Assembly: GCF_026240015.1 (NCBI RefSeq)
Contig: NZ_JAPIUX010000010.1
Location: forward strand, 1 to 64,000
Direction: 5' to 3'
DNA from: Acetobacter farinalis
Lineage (GTDB): Bacteria; Pseudomonadota; Alphaproteobacteria; Acetobacterales; Acetobacteraceae
Length of the DNA stretch: 64,000 bases
In this document: piece by piece, positions 26,417 through 35,131 of the stretch
How positions within the stretch are numbered: position 1 is the first letter of the stretch
Layout of the letters: the number at the start of each line of letters is the position of its first letter
The notes under the pieces: model-generated
What the model was told of the DNA's origin: nothing
Database searches by the model: none
What the model saw: only the letters and a program-made list of their open reading frames with translations
Translations under genes and position numbers: made by a program

Positions 26417-26815
26417 TCAGGGGAGTTTGCTGGTGGTAATCCGCCACGGCCGCGCGGATTTGCCATCAAGCTTCCGGCGGTGGGGCGGCTGGTTGAGCCG
26501 CAGGAAAAGTTCTCCGATTTCAATGCGGCGCAGCAATTCGGTCCAGACCTCTGCCGGGTCGATCTCTTCTTCCGCCCAGATGGCTTCAAGCCCGCGGATG
26601 AAGGCGGCGCTTTCCCGAATGATATCGGCCCGGTTTCCGGCAATGAAGGCGGCGGTGCAGGCCATGGCATGCCGCCCTGCGTCACGGTTGACCTGCTTGA
26701 CGGCCTCTGTCCGGTCCATAGTGACGGGTGCTGTGGCCATGTCTGTTTCACCCGGAGCCGGGAGCGGCCCGGAGGGGGAGGCAGGACGGGGTCTGGAAGA
26801 CGGCACATAGGGCAT
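26417..26815 (-). CDS. Uncharacterised helical protein
   Basis: I do not recognise a family. From the ATG at 26815 it has 132 residues; an alternative ATG at 26740 gives 107, and the first 25 residues are a Pro/Ser-rich stretch that could be non-coding. The core from about residue 45 is alpha-helical and acidic (RADIIRESAAFIRGLEAIWAEEEIDPAEVW), then RRIEIGELFLRLNQPPHRRK, with a basic C-terminus. There are no membrane segments or cofactor motifs. It lies between cvpA and the Na/Pi cotransporter on the same strand, with 91 bp to cvpA. Confidence 0.55.
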   Translation of the reverse strand: MPYVPSSRPRPASPSGPLPAPGETDMATAPVTMDRTEAVKQVNRDAGRHAMACTAAFIAGNRADIIRESAAFIRGLEAIWAEEEIDPAEVWTELLRRIEIGELFLRLNQPPHRRKLDGKSARPWRITTSKLP

Positions 26816-26915
26816 GCCGTGATGATGAGCGGGAGAAGCGAGGCCGGTCAAGCTTCCTGTGCGGAGCGGCGCGAAACAGGCGATTTTTCCGCAGTAATTC
26901 CTGCCCGGACGGCCT

Positions 26916-28622
26916 TTAAGTCTCCTCTGGTTTCTGTTCTGGCGGAGCCTGCACGAAAAGATCATCCTCCGCTGGTGTCATGGGGTAGGTGGAGGCCGCG
27001 ACGATATGCGTGTTCACCCGCCGCAGGTCACGCAGCAGGGTGAGCTGATAGGTCACGTCCTCATCCTGTAGGGAGAGGTCATGCCCTTCCGTGGCGGGAG
27101 GAGTGTCGGTCGTTTGTCTCCGCAGGCGCTCGAAATAGGCTGTGGTCGCCTCGATTTCCAGATCCCGGAAAAAATCCTTCTGGCCACTCAGCGGGTTGGA
27201 CATCCCTCGCTTCGTGCCCAGCAGCATTGTGGCGCAGATGGTGATGTTGGTGTTCAGCTGCGTGATCATGCTCAGCACGGGAGCGAGCAGGTCGGGCGGC
27301 AGCCGTAGGCGCTGGCGGGCCATTTTCTGCACCACGGGCACAAGGCTGCGTTCGGCAATATCCTCGGCGTGGAGCATCTGGGTCGTGAAGGCCAGAATAT
27401 CCTCGGCACGGTCCATTTCATGCTGGCTGGCGGTTTCCGGGTCCAGTCCGGCCAGATAGGAGCGGATGGCGTTGCCCAGATCCTCCATGGCGTTGCCAAG
27501 GGCGCGGGCCGCTCCTGCGCGGGCCGGGTCGGAGGACGTCAGGCCATCCCGCATGGCGTCAAGCATGGCGCCCAGCAGGTCACACAGCCGCATGGCCTCC
27601 CGCGTGGCGCTGCCCACGGCAAGCTGAGGGGCCTTGTCCAGCAGGAGAGGGTCCAGATAGAGCGGGGCCCCCGGGAGTTGCTGTGCTGTTTGCGGCGGGG
27701 TGGGGATCAGTCGCATCATCAGGCGGGCGTACCCGTTGAGAAACGGGATCATCAGCACGGCCAGAAGGATGTTGAACAGAGTATGGAAGTTCGCCACCTG
27801 GCGGGCTGCATCCGGTTCGATCCGGGCGATAAGGCCGCTCAGATACGGCAGAACCGGAAGCAGCAGCATGGCCCCCACCGCCCGTACCAGCAGGTTACCC
27901 ATGGAAATGCGGCGGGCTGTCAGGTCAGTGCGGCTGCCTTCCACCACCGGGTTGATGGACGTGCCGATATTGGCGCCAAGCACCAGCGCCAGCGCGGTTT
28001 CCACCGGAATGGTGCCGCTGGTGGCAAAGGTGGTGATCAGCATGACCGTGGCCACGGAGGAATGGCTGATCCAGGTAATGACAGTCCCCAGCAGCACGGC
28101 GGCCAGGTCGTGCGAGTTCATGGAGGCCAGAACGGCTGTCAGCTCCGGCCTGTGTGTATAGGGGCCAAGCAGCACAAGAAACTGCCGCAGGGAGATGAGG
28201 ATCAACCCCAGCCCGATAAACACCCGCCCGGAATCCCGCCATGTGCCCTGCCCCCGCCGGAACAGCATGACACCGGTCAGCACAAAGACCGGGGCTATGG
28301 CGGCAACATCGAAGGAGAGAAGCTGGACAATCAGCGTGGTGCCGACATTGGCCCCCAGCATGACCGCCAGTGCCGGAGCCAGCTCAAGCTGCCCGCGCGC
28401 GGCCAGACCGGTAATCATCAGCCCCGTGGCGGTGGAGGACTGAAGGACCGCGGTAATGCCAAGGCCGGTCAGGAACGCCTGAAAGCGGTTGCCCAGCATG
28501 CGGGCCAGCAGGCTGTTCAGCCGCGCGCCACACGCCCGCTGCACGCCGGTCTGCACCATATGCACGCCCCACAGCAGCAGGGCGACGCTTCCGGCAAGAT
28601 CAACAAGTGTCAGCAGTTCCAA
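26916..28622 (-). CDS. Na/Pi cotransporter family protein with PhoU-like C-terminal domain
   Basis: 568 residues starting at TTG 28622 with AGAAGGAA about 8 nt upstream. Two inverted repeats of membrane helices carry the NptA-type signatures GLGITAVLQSSTATGLMI and GANIGTSINPV, plus the related GTVITWISHSSVATV. The C-terminal half (about 340-540) is cytoplasmic and helical, similar to PhoU. It would import phosphate with sodium or regulate phosphate balance (YjbB-like proteins may export). The direction is not readable from sequence. Confidence 0.88.
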   Translation of the reverse strand: MELLTLVDLAGSVALLLWGVHMVQTGVQRACGARLNSLLARMLGNRFQAFLTGLGITAVLQSSTATGLMITGLAARGQLELAPALAVMLGANVGTTLIVQLLSFDVAAIAPVFVLTGVMLFRRGQGTWRDSGRVFIGLGLILISLRQFLVLLGPYTHRPELTAVLASMNSHDLAAVLLGTVITWISHSSVATVMLITTFATSGTIPVETALALVLGANIGTSINPVVEGSRTDLTARRISMGNLLVRAVGAMLLLPVLPYLSGLIARIEPDAARQVANFHTLFNILLAVLMIPFLNGYARLMMRLIPTPPQTAQQLPGAPLYLDPLLLDKAPQLAVGSATREAMRLCDLLGAMLDAMRDGLTSSDPARAGAARALGNAMEDLGNAIRSYLAGLDPETASQHEMDRAEDILAFTTQMLHAEDIAERSLVPVVQKMARQRLRLPPDLLAPVLSMITQLNTNITICATMLLGTKRGMSNPLSGQKDFFRDLEIEATTAYFERLRRQTTDTPPATEGHDLSLQDEDVTYQLTLLRDLRRVNTHIVAASTYPMTPAEDDLFVQAPPEQKPEET

Positions 28623-28712
28623 GGGGGCAGGTTCCTTCTGGTTCAGGAGTCAGGGCCGGGGGCTTGCCCGGCTTACCCCTGACCAGAGGGCAGTTACAGG
28701 CCGGGGTGGGCC

Positions 28713-31700
28713 TCAGATTGTAAAATATTTCGCATGTTTGTTGAGGATCACAAGAGCGGAGGTGGACTGCTCCGGGTGGAGCTGGTCACCATCCGTCAGG
28801 GAAACCCCGATGCGTTCCGCGTTCAGCAGCCGCAGGATGGGGTGCTGGTCTTCCAGCCTCGGGCAGGCGGGATACCCGAAGGAGTAACGGGAACCGCGAT
28901 AGCCCTGCTGGAGCAGACTTTCCATATCCCGCGCGTCATCCCCCGCAAAGCCGAGTTCGGAGCGGATGCGCTGGTGGGTATATTCCGCCATGGCTTCCGC
29001 CATCTCAACAGAGAGACCGTGCAGGTAGAGATAATCCTGATACCGGTTTTCTTCAAACCAGTCCCGCGCGATGTCGGACGCTTTCTGGCCGACGGTCACA
29101 ACCTGCAGGCCGACCACATCGCGTTCGGGGTGGCTGATGTCCCGCACGAAATCGGCAATGCACTCACCATCATCGCGCGGCTGGCGCGGCAGGGTGAAGC
29201 GGGCGGCTTCCGTGGTGCCATCCTCTTCAAACAGCACGAGGTCGTTCCCGTCGCCTGCCGCTTTCCAGTAGCCATAGGAGGCTTGCGGGGCCAGAATGCT
29301 GTCCTTGGCGGCCAGATCCAGCATGCGGCGCAGAATGGGCCGCAGGTCCTGCTTGGCCCAGGTCAGGAACTCTTCCAGAGAGCGCCCCTGCTTCCTGAAC
29401 CCCCACTGGAACTGATAGAGCGCACGCTCATTCAGGAACGGCAGAATGGCTTCCGGTGTGGCGGTGAGTACGCGCGGCCCCCAGAAAGGCGGGACCAGAG
29501 CCGGGGCGTCCGCCGTTATGCGCTCCCGGCGCGCGCGGGCTGCTGCGGCGTCAACCGGGGTAAAGCCGCGTGTTTCCGCCTGTTCGGGTGCGCGGGCGTT
29601 GCGGCGTGTGGCCTTGCCCTCACGCTTTTTGCTGATGGCCGCCAGATAGTCGTCAAAACTGTTCTGCGTGATCTGGTCCATCAGCGTCAGGCCATCAAAC
29701 GCATCCCGCGCATAGGCCACGCGGCCTGTGGGGGCGTAGGCCGCCACGCAGTCTTCCTCCACATAGTTGCGGGTGAGTGCGGCACCGCCAAGCAGGACGG
29801 GGACGTCGAGCCCCGCCCGGGCAATTTCTTCCAGATTTTCGCGCATGATCACGGTGGATTTCACCAGCAGGCCGGACATGCCGATGGCATCGGCCTTTTC
29901 CGCCCGGGCAGAGGCAATCATGTCCGCCACCGGCACCTTGATGCCCAGATTGACAACGCGATAGCCGTTATTGGTCAGAATGATATCTACCAGATTTTTG
30001 CCGATATCATGCACATCGCCCTTCACCGTCGCCAGCACGATGGTGCCGCGCTGCTGGCCTTCCGTGCGTTCCATGTGCGGTTCCAGATGCGCCACGGCGG
30101 CTTTCATGGTTTCGGCGGATTGCAGCACGAACGGAAGTTGCATCTTGCCTGAGCCGAACAGTTCGCCCACCACTTTCATGCCGTCGAGCAGCACGGTGTT
30201 GATGATGTCGAGCGGCGGCATTTTGGTCATGGCTTCATCAAGGTCGGCTTCCAGCCCCTTGCGGTCCCCATCCACAATGCGGTCACGCAGGCGCTCTTCC
30301 ACGCTCTCCGCTTTCTGGCGTTTGACAGCTTCGGAGGCCTTGCGGTCCGCAAACATGGCCAGCAGCGTTTGCAGCGGGTCATAGCCGTCCGAGCGGCGGT
30401 CAAAAATCAGGTCTTCCGCAACCTTCACCTCTTCCGGCGCAATCATGTGCAGCGGGCGGATTTTGGAGACATGCACGATGGCGGCGGTCATGCCCGCCTT
30501 CACCGCGAGGTCCAGATAGACCGAGTTCAGCACGGCACGGGCCGCCGGGTTCAGGCCGAAGGAAATGTTGGAGAGGCCCAGCACGATCTGGATATCGGGG
30601 AAGGCCTCGCGGATCATGCGGATGCCTTCCAGCGTCCACAGGCCCAGCTTGCGGTCATCTTCCGCGCCGGTTGCAATGGTGAAGGTCAGCGGGTCGATCA
30701 TCAGGTCCGACTGCGGCAGACCATGTTTCTCGCAGGCAAATTCAACCAGCCGGGAGGCAATGCGCAGCTTGTCTTCCGGGCTGCGGGCCATGCCGACTTC
30801 ATCAATCGTCAGCGCCACCACAGCCGCGCCAAACTTGCGGGCCAGCTTCATGCGGTCCGTGGCCGGGCCTTCGCCATCTTCAAAGTTGATGGAGTTGATG
30901 ATGGGCTTGCCGCCATGCAGCTTGAGGGCGGCTTCGATCACCGGGGTTTCGGTGGAATCAATCACCAGTGGCGCGTTGACGGAAGAGGTGAAGCGTTTGA
31001 TGACTTCATCCATCTCCGCCCGCTCGTTCCGGCCCACAAAGGCCGTGCAGATATCCAGAGCGTTGGAGCCTTCTGCGGTCTGTTCACGGCCGAGGGCCAC
31101 GCAGCCATCCCAGTCATGAGCTTCCTGGAGTTCACGCCATTTTTTGGAGCCGTTGGCGTTGCAGCGCTCGCCAATGGAAAAATAAGCGTTTTCCTGCCGC
31201 AGGGGCACTTGCCCATACAGGCTGGCCACGGAGGGAATCCATACGGATTTTTTGGCAACCGGAGCGGGGCGATAGTGGCCCGTGCCCTCCGCGCGGCGGC
31301 GCAGCATGGCGTCCAGCGCAGCAATATGCGGGGTGGACGTGCCACAGCAGCCGCCGACCATGTTCAGCCCGTCTTCCACAATAAAGCGTTCGACCCATGT
31401 GGCCATGTCTTCAGGGGAGAGGGGGTAGCGGGTCTGCCCGTCCACCAGCTCCGGCAGACCTGCATTGGGCTGGACCGACGTCAGGCGTGGCCAGTTTTCT
31501 GAAAGCCAGCGGACATGTTCCGCCATTTCCTGCGGGCCGGTGGCGCAGTTCAGACCCATCAGGTCCACATCAAGGCTGTGGATCACGGTAGCGGCCGCGG
31601 CAATATCGGGGCCGACCAGCAGCGTGCCGGTGGTCTCAACGGTAACCTGCACAAAAATCGGGGTGGTGGTGCCCATTTCCGCGCGGGCAATTTTCATGCC

Positions 31701-32228
31701 GTTGACGGCCGCCTTGATCTGTAGCGTGTCCTGACAGGTTTCAATCAGGATGGCGTCCACCCCACCTTCAATCAGCCCGCGCCCCTGTTCGGCAAGGGCG
31801 GCCTCCAGGGAGTCATAATCCACATTGCCCAGAGAGGGCAGCTTGGTGCCCGGTCCTACGGAGCCCACGACATATCGGGTGCGGCCATCAGCAAAACTTT
31901 CGGCGGCTTCACGCGCCAGAATGGCTGAGTTCCGGTTGATCTCGCGTGCCTTGTCTGCCAGATCGAATTCGGCGAGAGTGATGGGCGAGCCACCGAACGT
32001 ATTGGTTTCCACCATGTCCGCTCCAGCCTCATAATAGCCGCGGTGGATTTCCCGGATCAGTTCAGGGCGGGAGAGCGTGAGGATTTCCGTGCAGTTTTCC
32101 TGCCCCCAGTAATCCCGATTGAGGTCCAGATCGAGCATCTGGATCCGTGAGCCCATCCCTCCATCACAGAGCAGAACCTGATTGCGCAGAGCATCGAGAA
32201 CGGGGAGACGAGCAGACATGGCACCCAT
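28713..32228 (-). CDS. metH: Cobalamin-dependent methionine synthase
   Basis: 1171 residues. The enzyme transfers a methyl group from methyltetrahydrofolate to homocysteine through B12. All four modules are present in order: the homocysteine domain with zinc ligands Cys228 (LNCATGP) and Cys294/Cys295 (GGCCGT); the pterin domain (about 350-610); the cap and B12-binding domain with His740 in GDVHDIGKN; and the SAM-dependent reactivation domain at the C-terminus (SYGYWKAAGDGNDLV). An insert of basic and Ala-rich residues lies near 870-900. It is a single gene on the minus strand, and no B12 or SAM riboswitch was recognised upstream. Confidence 0.97.
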   Translation of the reverse strand: MGAMSARLPVLDALRNQVLLCDGGMGSRIQMLDLDLNRDYWGQENCTEILTLSRPELIREIHRGYYEAGADMVETNTFGGSPITLAEFDLADKAREINRNSAILAREAAESFADGRTRYVVGSVGPGTKLPSLGNVDYDSLEAALAEQGRGLIEGGVDAILIETCQDTLQIKAAVNGMKIARAEMGTTTPIFVQVTVETTGTLLVGPDIAAAATVIHSLDVDLMGLNCATGPQEMAEHVRWLSENWPRLTSVQPNAGLPELVDGQTRYPLSPEDMATWVERFIVEDGLNMVGGCCGTSTPHIAALDAMLRRRAEGTGHYRPAPVAKKSVWIPSVASLYGQVPLRQENAYFSIGERCNANGSKKWRELQEAHDWDGCVALGREQTAEGSNALDICTAFVGRNERAEMDEVIKRFTSSVNAPLVIDSTETPVIEAALKLHGGKPIINSINFEDGEGPATDRMKLARKFGAAVVALTIDEVGMARSPEDKLRIASRLVEFACEKHGLPQSDLMIDPLTFTIATGAEDDRKLGLWTLEGIRMIREAFPDIQIVLGLSNISFGLNPAARAVLNSVYLDLAVKAGMTAAIVHVSKIRPLHMIAPEEVKVAEDLIFDRRSDGYDPLQTLLAMFADRKASEAVKRQKAESVEERLRDRIVDGDRKGLEADLDEAMTKMPPLDIINTVLLDGMKVVGELFGSGKMQLPFVLQSAETMKAAVAHLEPHMERTEGQQRGTIVLATVKGDVHDIGKNLVDIILTNNGYRVVNLGIKVPVADMIASARAEKADAIGMSGLLVKSTVIMRENLEEIARAGLDVPVLLGGAALTRNYVEEDCVAAYAPTGRVAYARDAFDGLTLMDQITQNSFDDYLAAISKKREGKATRRNARAPEQAETRGFTPVDAAAARARRERITADAPALVPPFWGPRVLTATPEAILPFLNERALYQFQWGFRKQGRSLEEFLTWAKQDLRPILRRMLDLAAKDSILAPQASYGYWKAAGDGNDLVLFEEDGTTEAARFTLPRQPRDDGECIADFVRDISHPERDVVGLQVVTVGQKASDIARDWFEENRYQDYLYLHGLSVEMAEAMAEYTHQRIRSELGFAGDDARDMESLLQQGYRGSRYSFGYPACPRLEDQHPILRLLNAERIGVSLTDGDQLHPEQSTSALVILNKHAKYFTI

Positions 32229-32872
32229 GGATCAGAAAAAGCGGGAAGAAGGCCCCCGGTCGGACGCAGGTCCGGAGGGCGGGGCATTATTCCAGAGAGC
32301 CGCATCGGTGTCCACCAGCCGCCTGAGGTGGAAAGGGGAGGCAGACTCCCGGATACGCCTGCAGCTTCTCTCGTCGGTCCGCTCGGGGGAGGAGGCCCGT
32401 CCAGACAGCATGGCTGTTTTTTTCAGGGTTCAGCCCTCCGCCGAAGATCGCGCCGGATGGGGAGACGTGCGGCGCATGGAGGACGGGCAGGACGCTACAG
32501 GGCATGGAAGCGGCTGTACTTGCTGCCAGGTGGGTGGGCATCTGGGGCGCCTGCTGATGAGCCTGGTACAGGAGCGGGCACGTGGGCAGTGCATTTTTTT
32601 TCGCACTCTCTGTCTTATTTGTCCGCCACAGCAGGTATCTGCCCTGATACAGGCTCTGGAGGCCGACCCTTTTGTCTTTTCCCTGTATGGTCTGGACTTT
32701 GCTTTAGACCGTTTTTCCTGCCATTGTTGAAAAAATAACATAATGTGCTGAGAATAAAACAGAGAAACACTTTGAGGTCATCGGCGCACCCTGTCATAAG
32801 AGCTTCTGTTTGGAAGCTGGACTGGCAAGTCTGTCGGGCCGCGTATTTTAGGTTTTGTCAAAAGGGTTGTTC
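32229..32872. other. 644-bp intergenic region between metH and the secretion operon
   Basis: This is the divergent region that must carry both promoters. Open frames exist on both strands (for example 32287-32541 minus and 32182-32730 plus) but show no domain, are rich in Arg/Ser/Cys, and look like noise. I see no box resembling a cobalamin, SAM or SAH riboswitch. A short hairpin followed by a T-tract occurs at 32405-32423 (ACAGC-ATG-GCTGT then seven T). The stretch 32725-32765 is clearly AT-rich and is the likeliest promoter zone for the downstream operon. Confidence 0.5.
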
Positions 32873-35128
32873 GTGAACCAGACTGATCATGTGCCCGATG
32901 TTTCTGGCCCTTCTTCTGATCCCGGCCATGAAAGTGCCGTCCGCCTGACCCCCACCATGATTCGTTTGCGCGCCGTTGTTGCGGCAGCGCGGTTCCATGG
33001 GCTGGAGCTTGATATCCGCGACTTCGCGGCAGACCCGGAAGAAGAAAGCCCGTCTCCGGCTTCTCTGGTTCGCTGGCTGGAAGAGCAGGGCGCTGTTGCC
33101 AAAGGTATGCGCATCAAGTGGCGCTATCTGGTCAAGATGAGCAATTCGCCGCCGATCGTGCTGATGTTCCAGGACGGGTCCGCGGCCTTGATGGTCAATG
33201 CGGATCCGGGCAAAGGCGTTGTCTGGCTGCGTGATCCGCTGAAGGGCGAAGCTGCGGCCCCGGTGCCGGTTGATGAACTGCGTCTGAGCAAGATCTGGAC
33301 CGGTGATATTCTGCTGATCAAACGCCGGCGCGATCAGTCGGAGGCAGATGCGCCCATTAATTTTAGCTGGCTGGCCAAGATGGTGCTGCGGGAAAAGCGC
33401 TCCCTGCGTGATATCGCCATTGCGTCCATGACACTCAGTATTCTGCAGATTTTTCCACCCCTGATTGTCATGCAGGTTATTGACCGGGTGGTGAACTATA
33501 AATCCATGTCCACGCTGATTTCGATCAGTGGGATTATTGTTGTTTTTTCCGTGTACGAAGTTCTGCTGTCCTACGGGCGCAGGGAACTGTCCATGGTTCT
33601 GACCACGCGCGTGGACTCCCGTATTTCCCTGCATGTGTTCAGCCGTCTTGTTGCCCTGCCGCTGGAATATTTTGAACGGCAGCAGGCCGGGAATCTTCTT
33701 GGTCGCGTCATGGCAATTTACAAGGTGCGGGATTTTCTCACCGGGAAATTGATGACGACGTTTCTGGATCTGTTTACGCTCGTCGTGATCTTGCCGTTCC
33801 TGTTTTATCTCAGTTCCACTCTGGCCTGGATGACGGTTGCTGCAGCCGGCTGTATTGGTCTGATTGTTGTGATTTTCATGGGGCCGGTTGCACGCGTGAT
33901 GGGAGCACAGATGCAGGCAGAGCGTGAACGGAGTGCTGTTTTGTATGAAACAGTGGCCGGCATCCGCACGCTCAAGACGCTTGCTCTGGAAAATATGCGC
34001 AAGCAGATATGGGACGAGGCGACGGCGGTTGTCATTCGCTGGAAACTGGCCGTTGGACGGATGTCCAACTGGCCCCAGACGTTGGTCATGCCGCTGGATA
34101 TGTTTATCAATCGCGGCATTATCCTGATCGGGGCCTACCTTGCACTGGTTAATCCGTCTGCTGTCGGGGTCGGAGGATTGGTTGCGTTCATGATGCTGGG
34201 TGGGCGTGTTGCATCCCCTCTGGTCGGATTTGCCAGACTTCTGGACGATTTCAATGAAGTAAGGACTGCCCTGGGTGAGGCAGCCTCTGTTCTCAACCAG
34301 CCGACCGAAACCAAGGCGCTGACAACCGGCATGCGACCGCAGATCAAGGGGGCGTTGTCGTTCGAGGGAGTGGATTTCACCTATCCGGGTTCAACCTCCA
34401 AGGCGCTCAATAACGTCAACTTTGAAATTCCTGCGGGCACCATGCTGGGGCTGGTGGGGCGAAGCGGGTCCGGTAAATCAACAATCACCCGTCTGCTTCA
34501 GGGTGTCAGTCGGTCCTATACCGGTTATCTCAAGCTGGATGGGGTTGATCTGCGCGAGATTAACCTGACGCATCTTCGGCGGTCCTTCGGCGTGGTGTTG
34601 CAGGACAACTTCCTGTTCCGTGGCACGATCCGTGAAAATATTACGGCTGGCCGTCCGGGCTATACGATTGATGATGTCGTGCGTGCCGCGCGTCTGGCCG
34701 GTGCGGAAGAGTTTATTGAACGCATGCCGGCCGGGTATGAAACCTTTATCGAAGAAGGCTCCACCAATATTTCTGGTGGGCAGCGCCAGCGTCTGGCGAT
34801 TGCGCGCGCTGTGATTACCGATCCCAAGTTGATGATTCTGGATGAAGCCACTTCAGCGCTGGATCCGGAAAGTGAGGCGCTGGTGAACGCCAATCTTGAG
34901 CGGATAGGCAAGGGACGCACCATGGTGATCGTCTCGCATCGTCTGTCTTCCCTAGTGAATTGTGACCAGATCTGCGTGATGGATCATGGGTCTGTGGCAG
35001 ATATCGCACCCCATGATGTTCTGCTGGAACGGTGCGATATCTATCGTACCCTCTGGATGCAGCAGAACCGGCATACGGAGGGGAAAGCGCGTACCGGCTC
35101 CTCTTCTCTGATTGCGGAAGGAGAATAA
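32873..35128 (+). CDS. Type I secretion system permease/ATPase with C39-like domain
   Basis: 751 residues from GTG 32873, preferred over TTG 32855 because AAAGGG lies 7 nt upstream. The N-terminal about 20-140 is a C39 peptidase-like domain without the catalytic Cys, as in HlyB/RTX-type exporters that do not cleave a leader. Six membrane helices follow (about 170-450), then the ABC ATPase: Walker A GRSGSGKS around Lys535, signature ISGGQRQRLAIARA, Walker B LMILDEATSALD, and a switch His in IVSHRLSS. It exports an unfolded polypeptide across both membranes together with the adjacent HlyD protein and an outer-membrane TolC-like partner. It is the first gene of a six-gene cluster, 3 bp from the next gene. 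Confidence 0.93.
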   Translation: MNQTDHVPDVSGPSSDPGHESAVRLTPTMIRLRAVVAAARFHGLELDIRDFAADPEEESPSPASLVRWLEEQGAVAKGMRIKWRYLVKMSNSPPIVLMFQDGSAALMVNADPGKGVVWLRDPLKGEAAAPVPVDELRLSKIWTGDILLIKRRRDQSEADAPINFSWLAKMVLREKRSLRDIAIASMTLSILQIFPPLIVMQVIDRVVNYKSMSTLISISGIIVVFSVYEVLLSYGRRELSMVLTTRVDSRISLHVFSRLVALPLEYFERQQAGNLLGRVMAIYKVRDFLTGKLMTTFLDLFTLVVILPFLFYLSSTLAWMTVAAAGCIGLIVVIFMGPVARVMGAQMQAERERSAVLYETVAGIRTLKTLALENMRKQIWDEATAVVIRWKLAVGRMSNWPQTLVMPLDMFINRGIILIGAYLALVNPSAVGVGGLVAFMMLGGRVASPLVGFARLLDDFNEVRTALGEAASVLNQPTETKALTTGMRPQIKGALSFEGVDFTYPGSTSKALNNVNFEIPAGTMLGLVGRSGSGKSTITRLLQGVSRSYTGYLKLDGVDLREINLTHLRRSFGVVLQDNFLFRGTIRENITAGRPGYTIDDVVRAARLAGAEEFIERMPAGYETFIEEGSTNISGGQRQRLAIARAVITDPKLMILDEATSALDPESEALVNANLERIGKGRTMVIVSHRLSSLVNCDQICVMDHGSVADIAPHDVLLERCDIYRTLWMQQNRHTEGKARTGSSSLIAEGE

Positions 35129-35131
35129 GCC

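Noticed and set aside
27369..28682. 437-codon plus frame opposite the Na/Pi cotransporter
   Set aside because: The minus frame has full membrane motifs of a known family; the plus frame is Gly/Gln/His-rich mirror sequence.
28734..31502. Several plus frames (up to 472 codons) opposite metH
   Set aside because: metH is intact on the minus strand with all catalytic motifs. The plus frames are a codon-bias by-product of G+C-rich DNA.
32281..32620. Cobalamin, SAM or SAH riboswitch upstream of metH
   Set aside because: I looked on the minus strand for the B12-box (GCCACTG-type) and SAH-type pairing and did not find a convincing match. An Rfam search would settle it.
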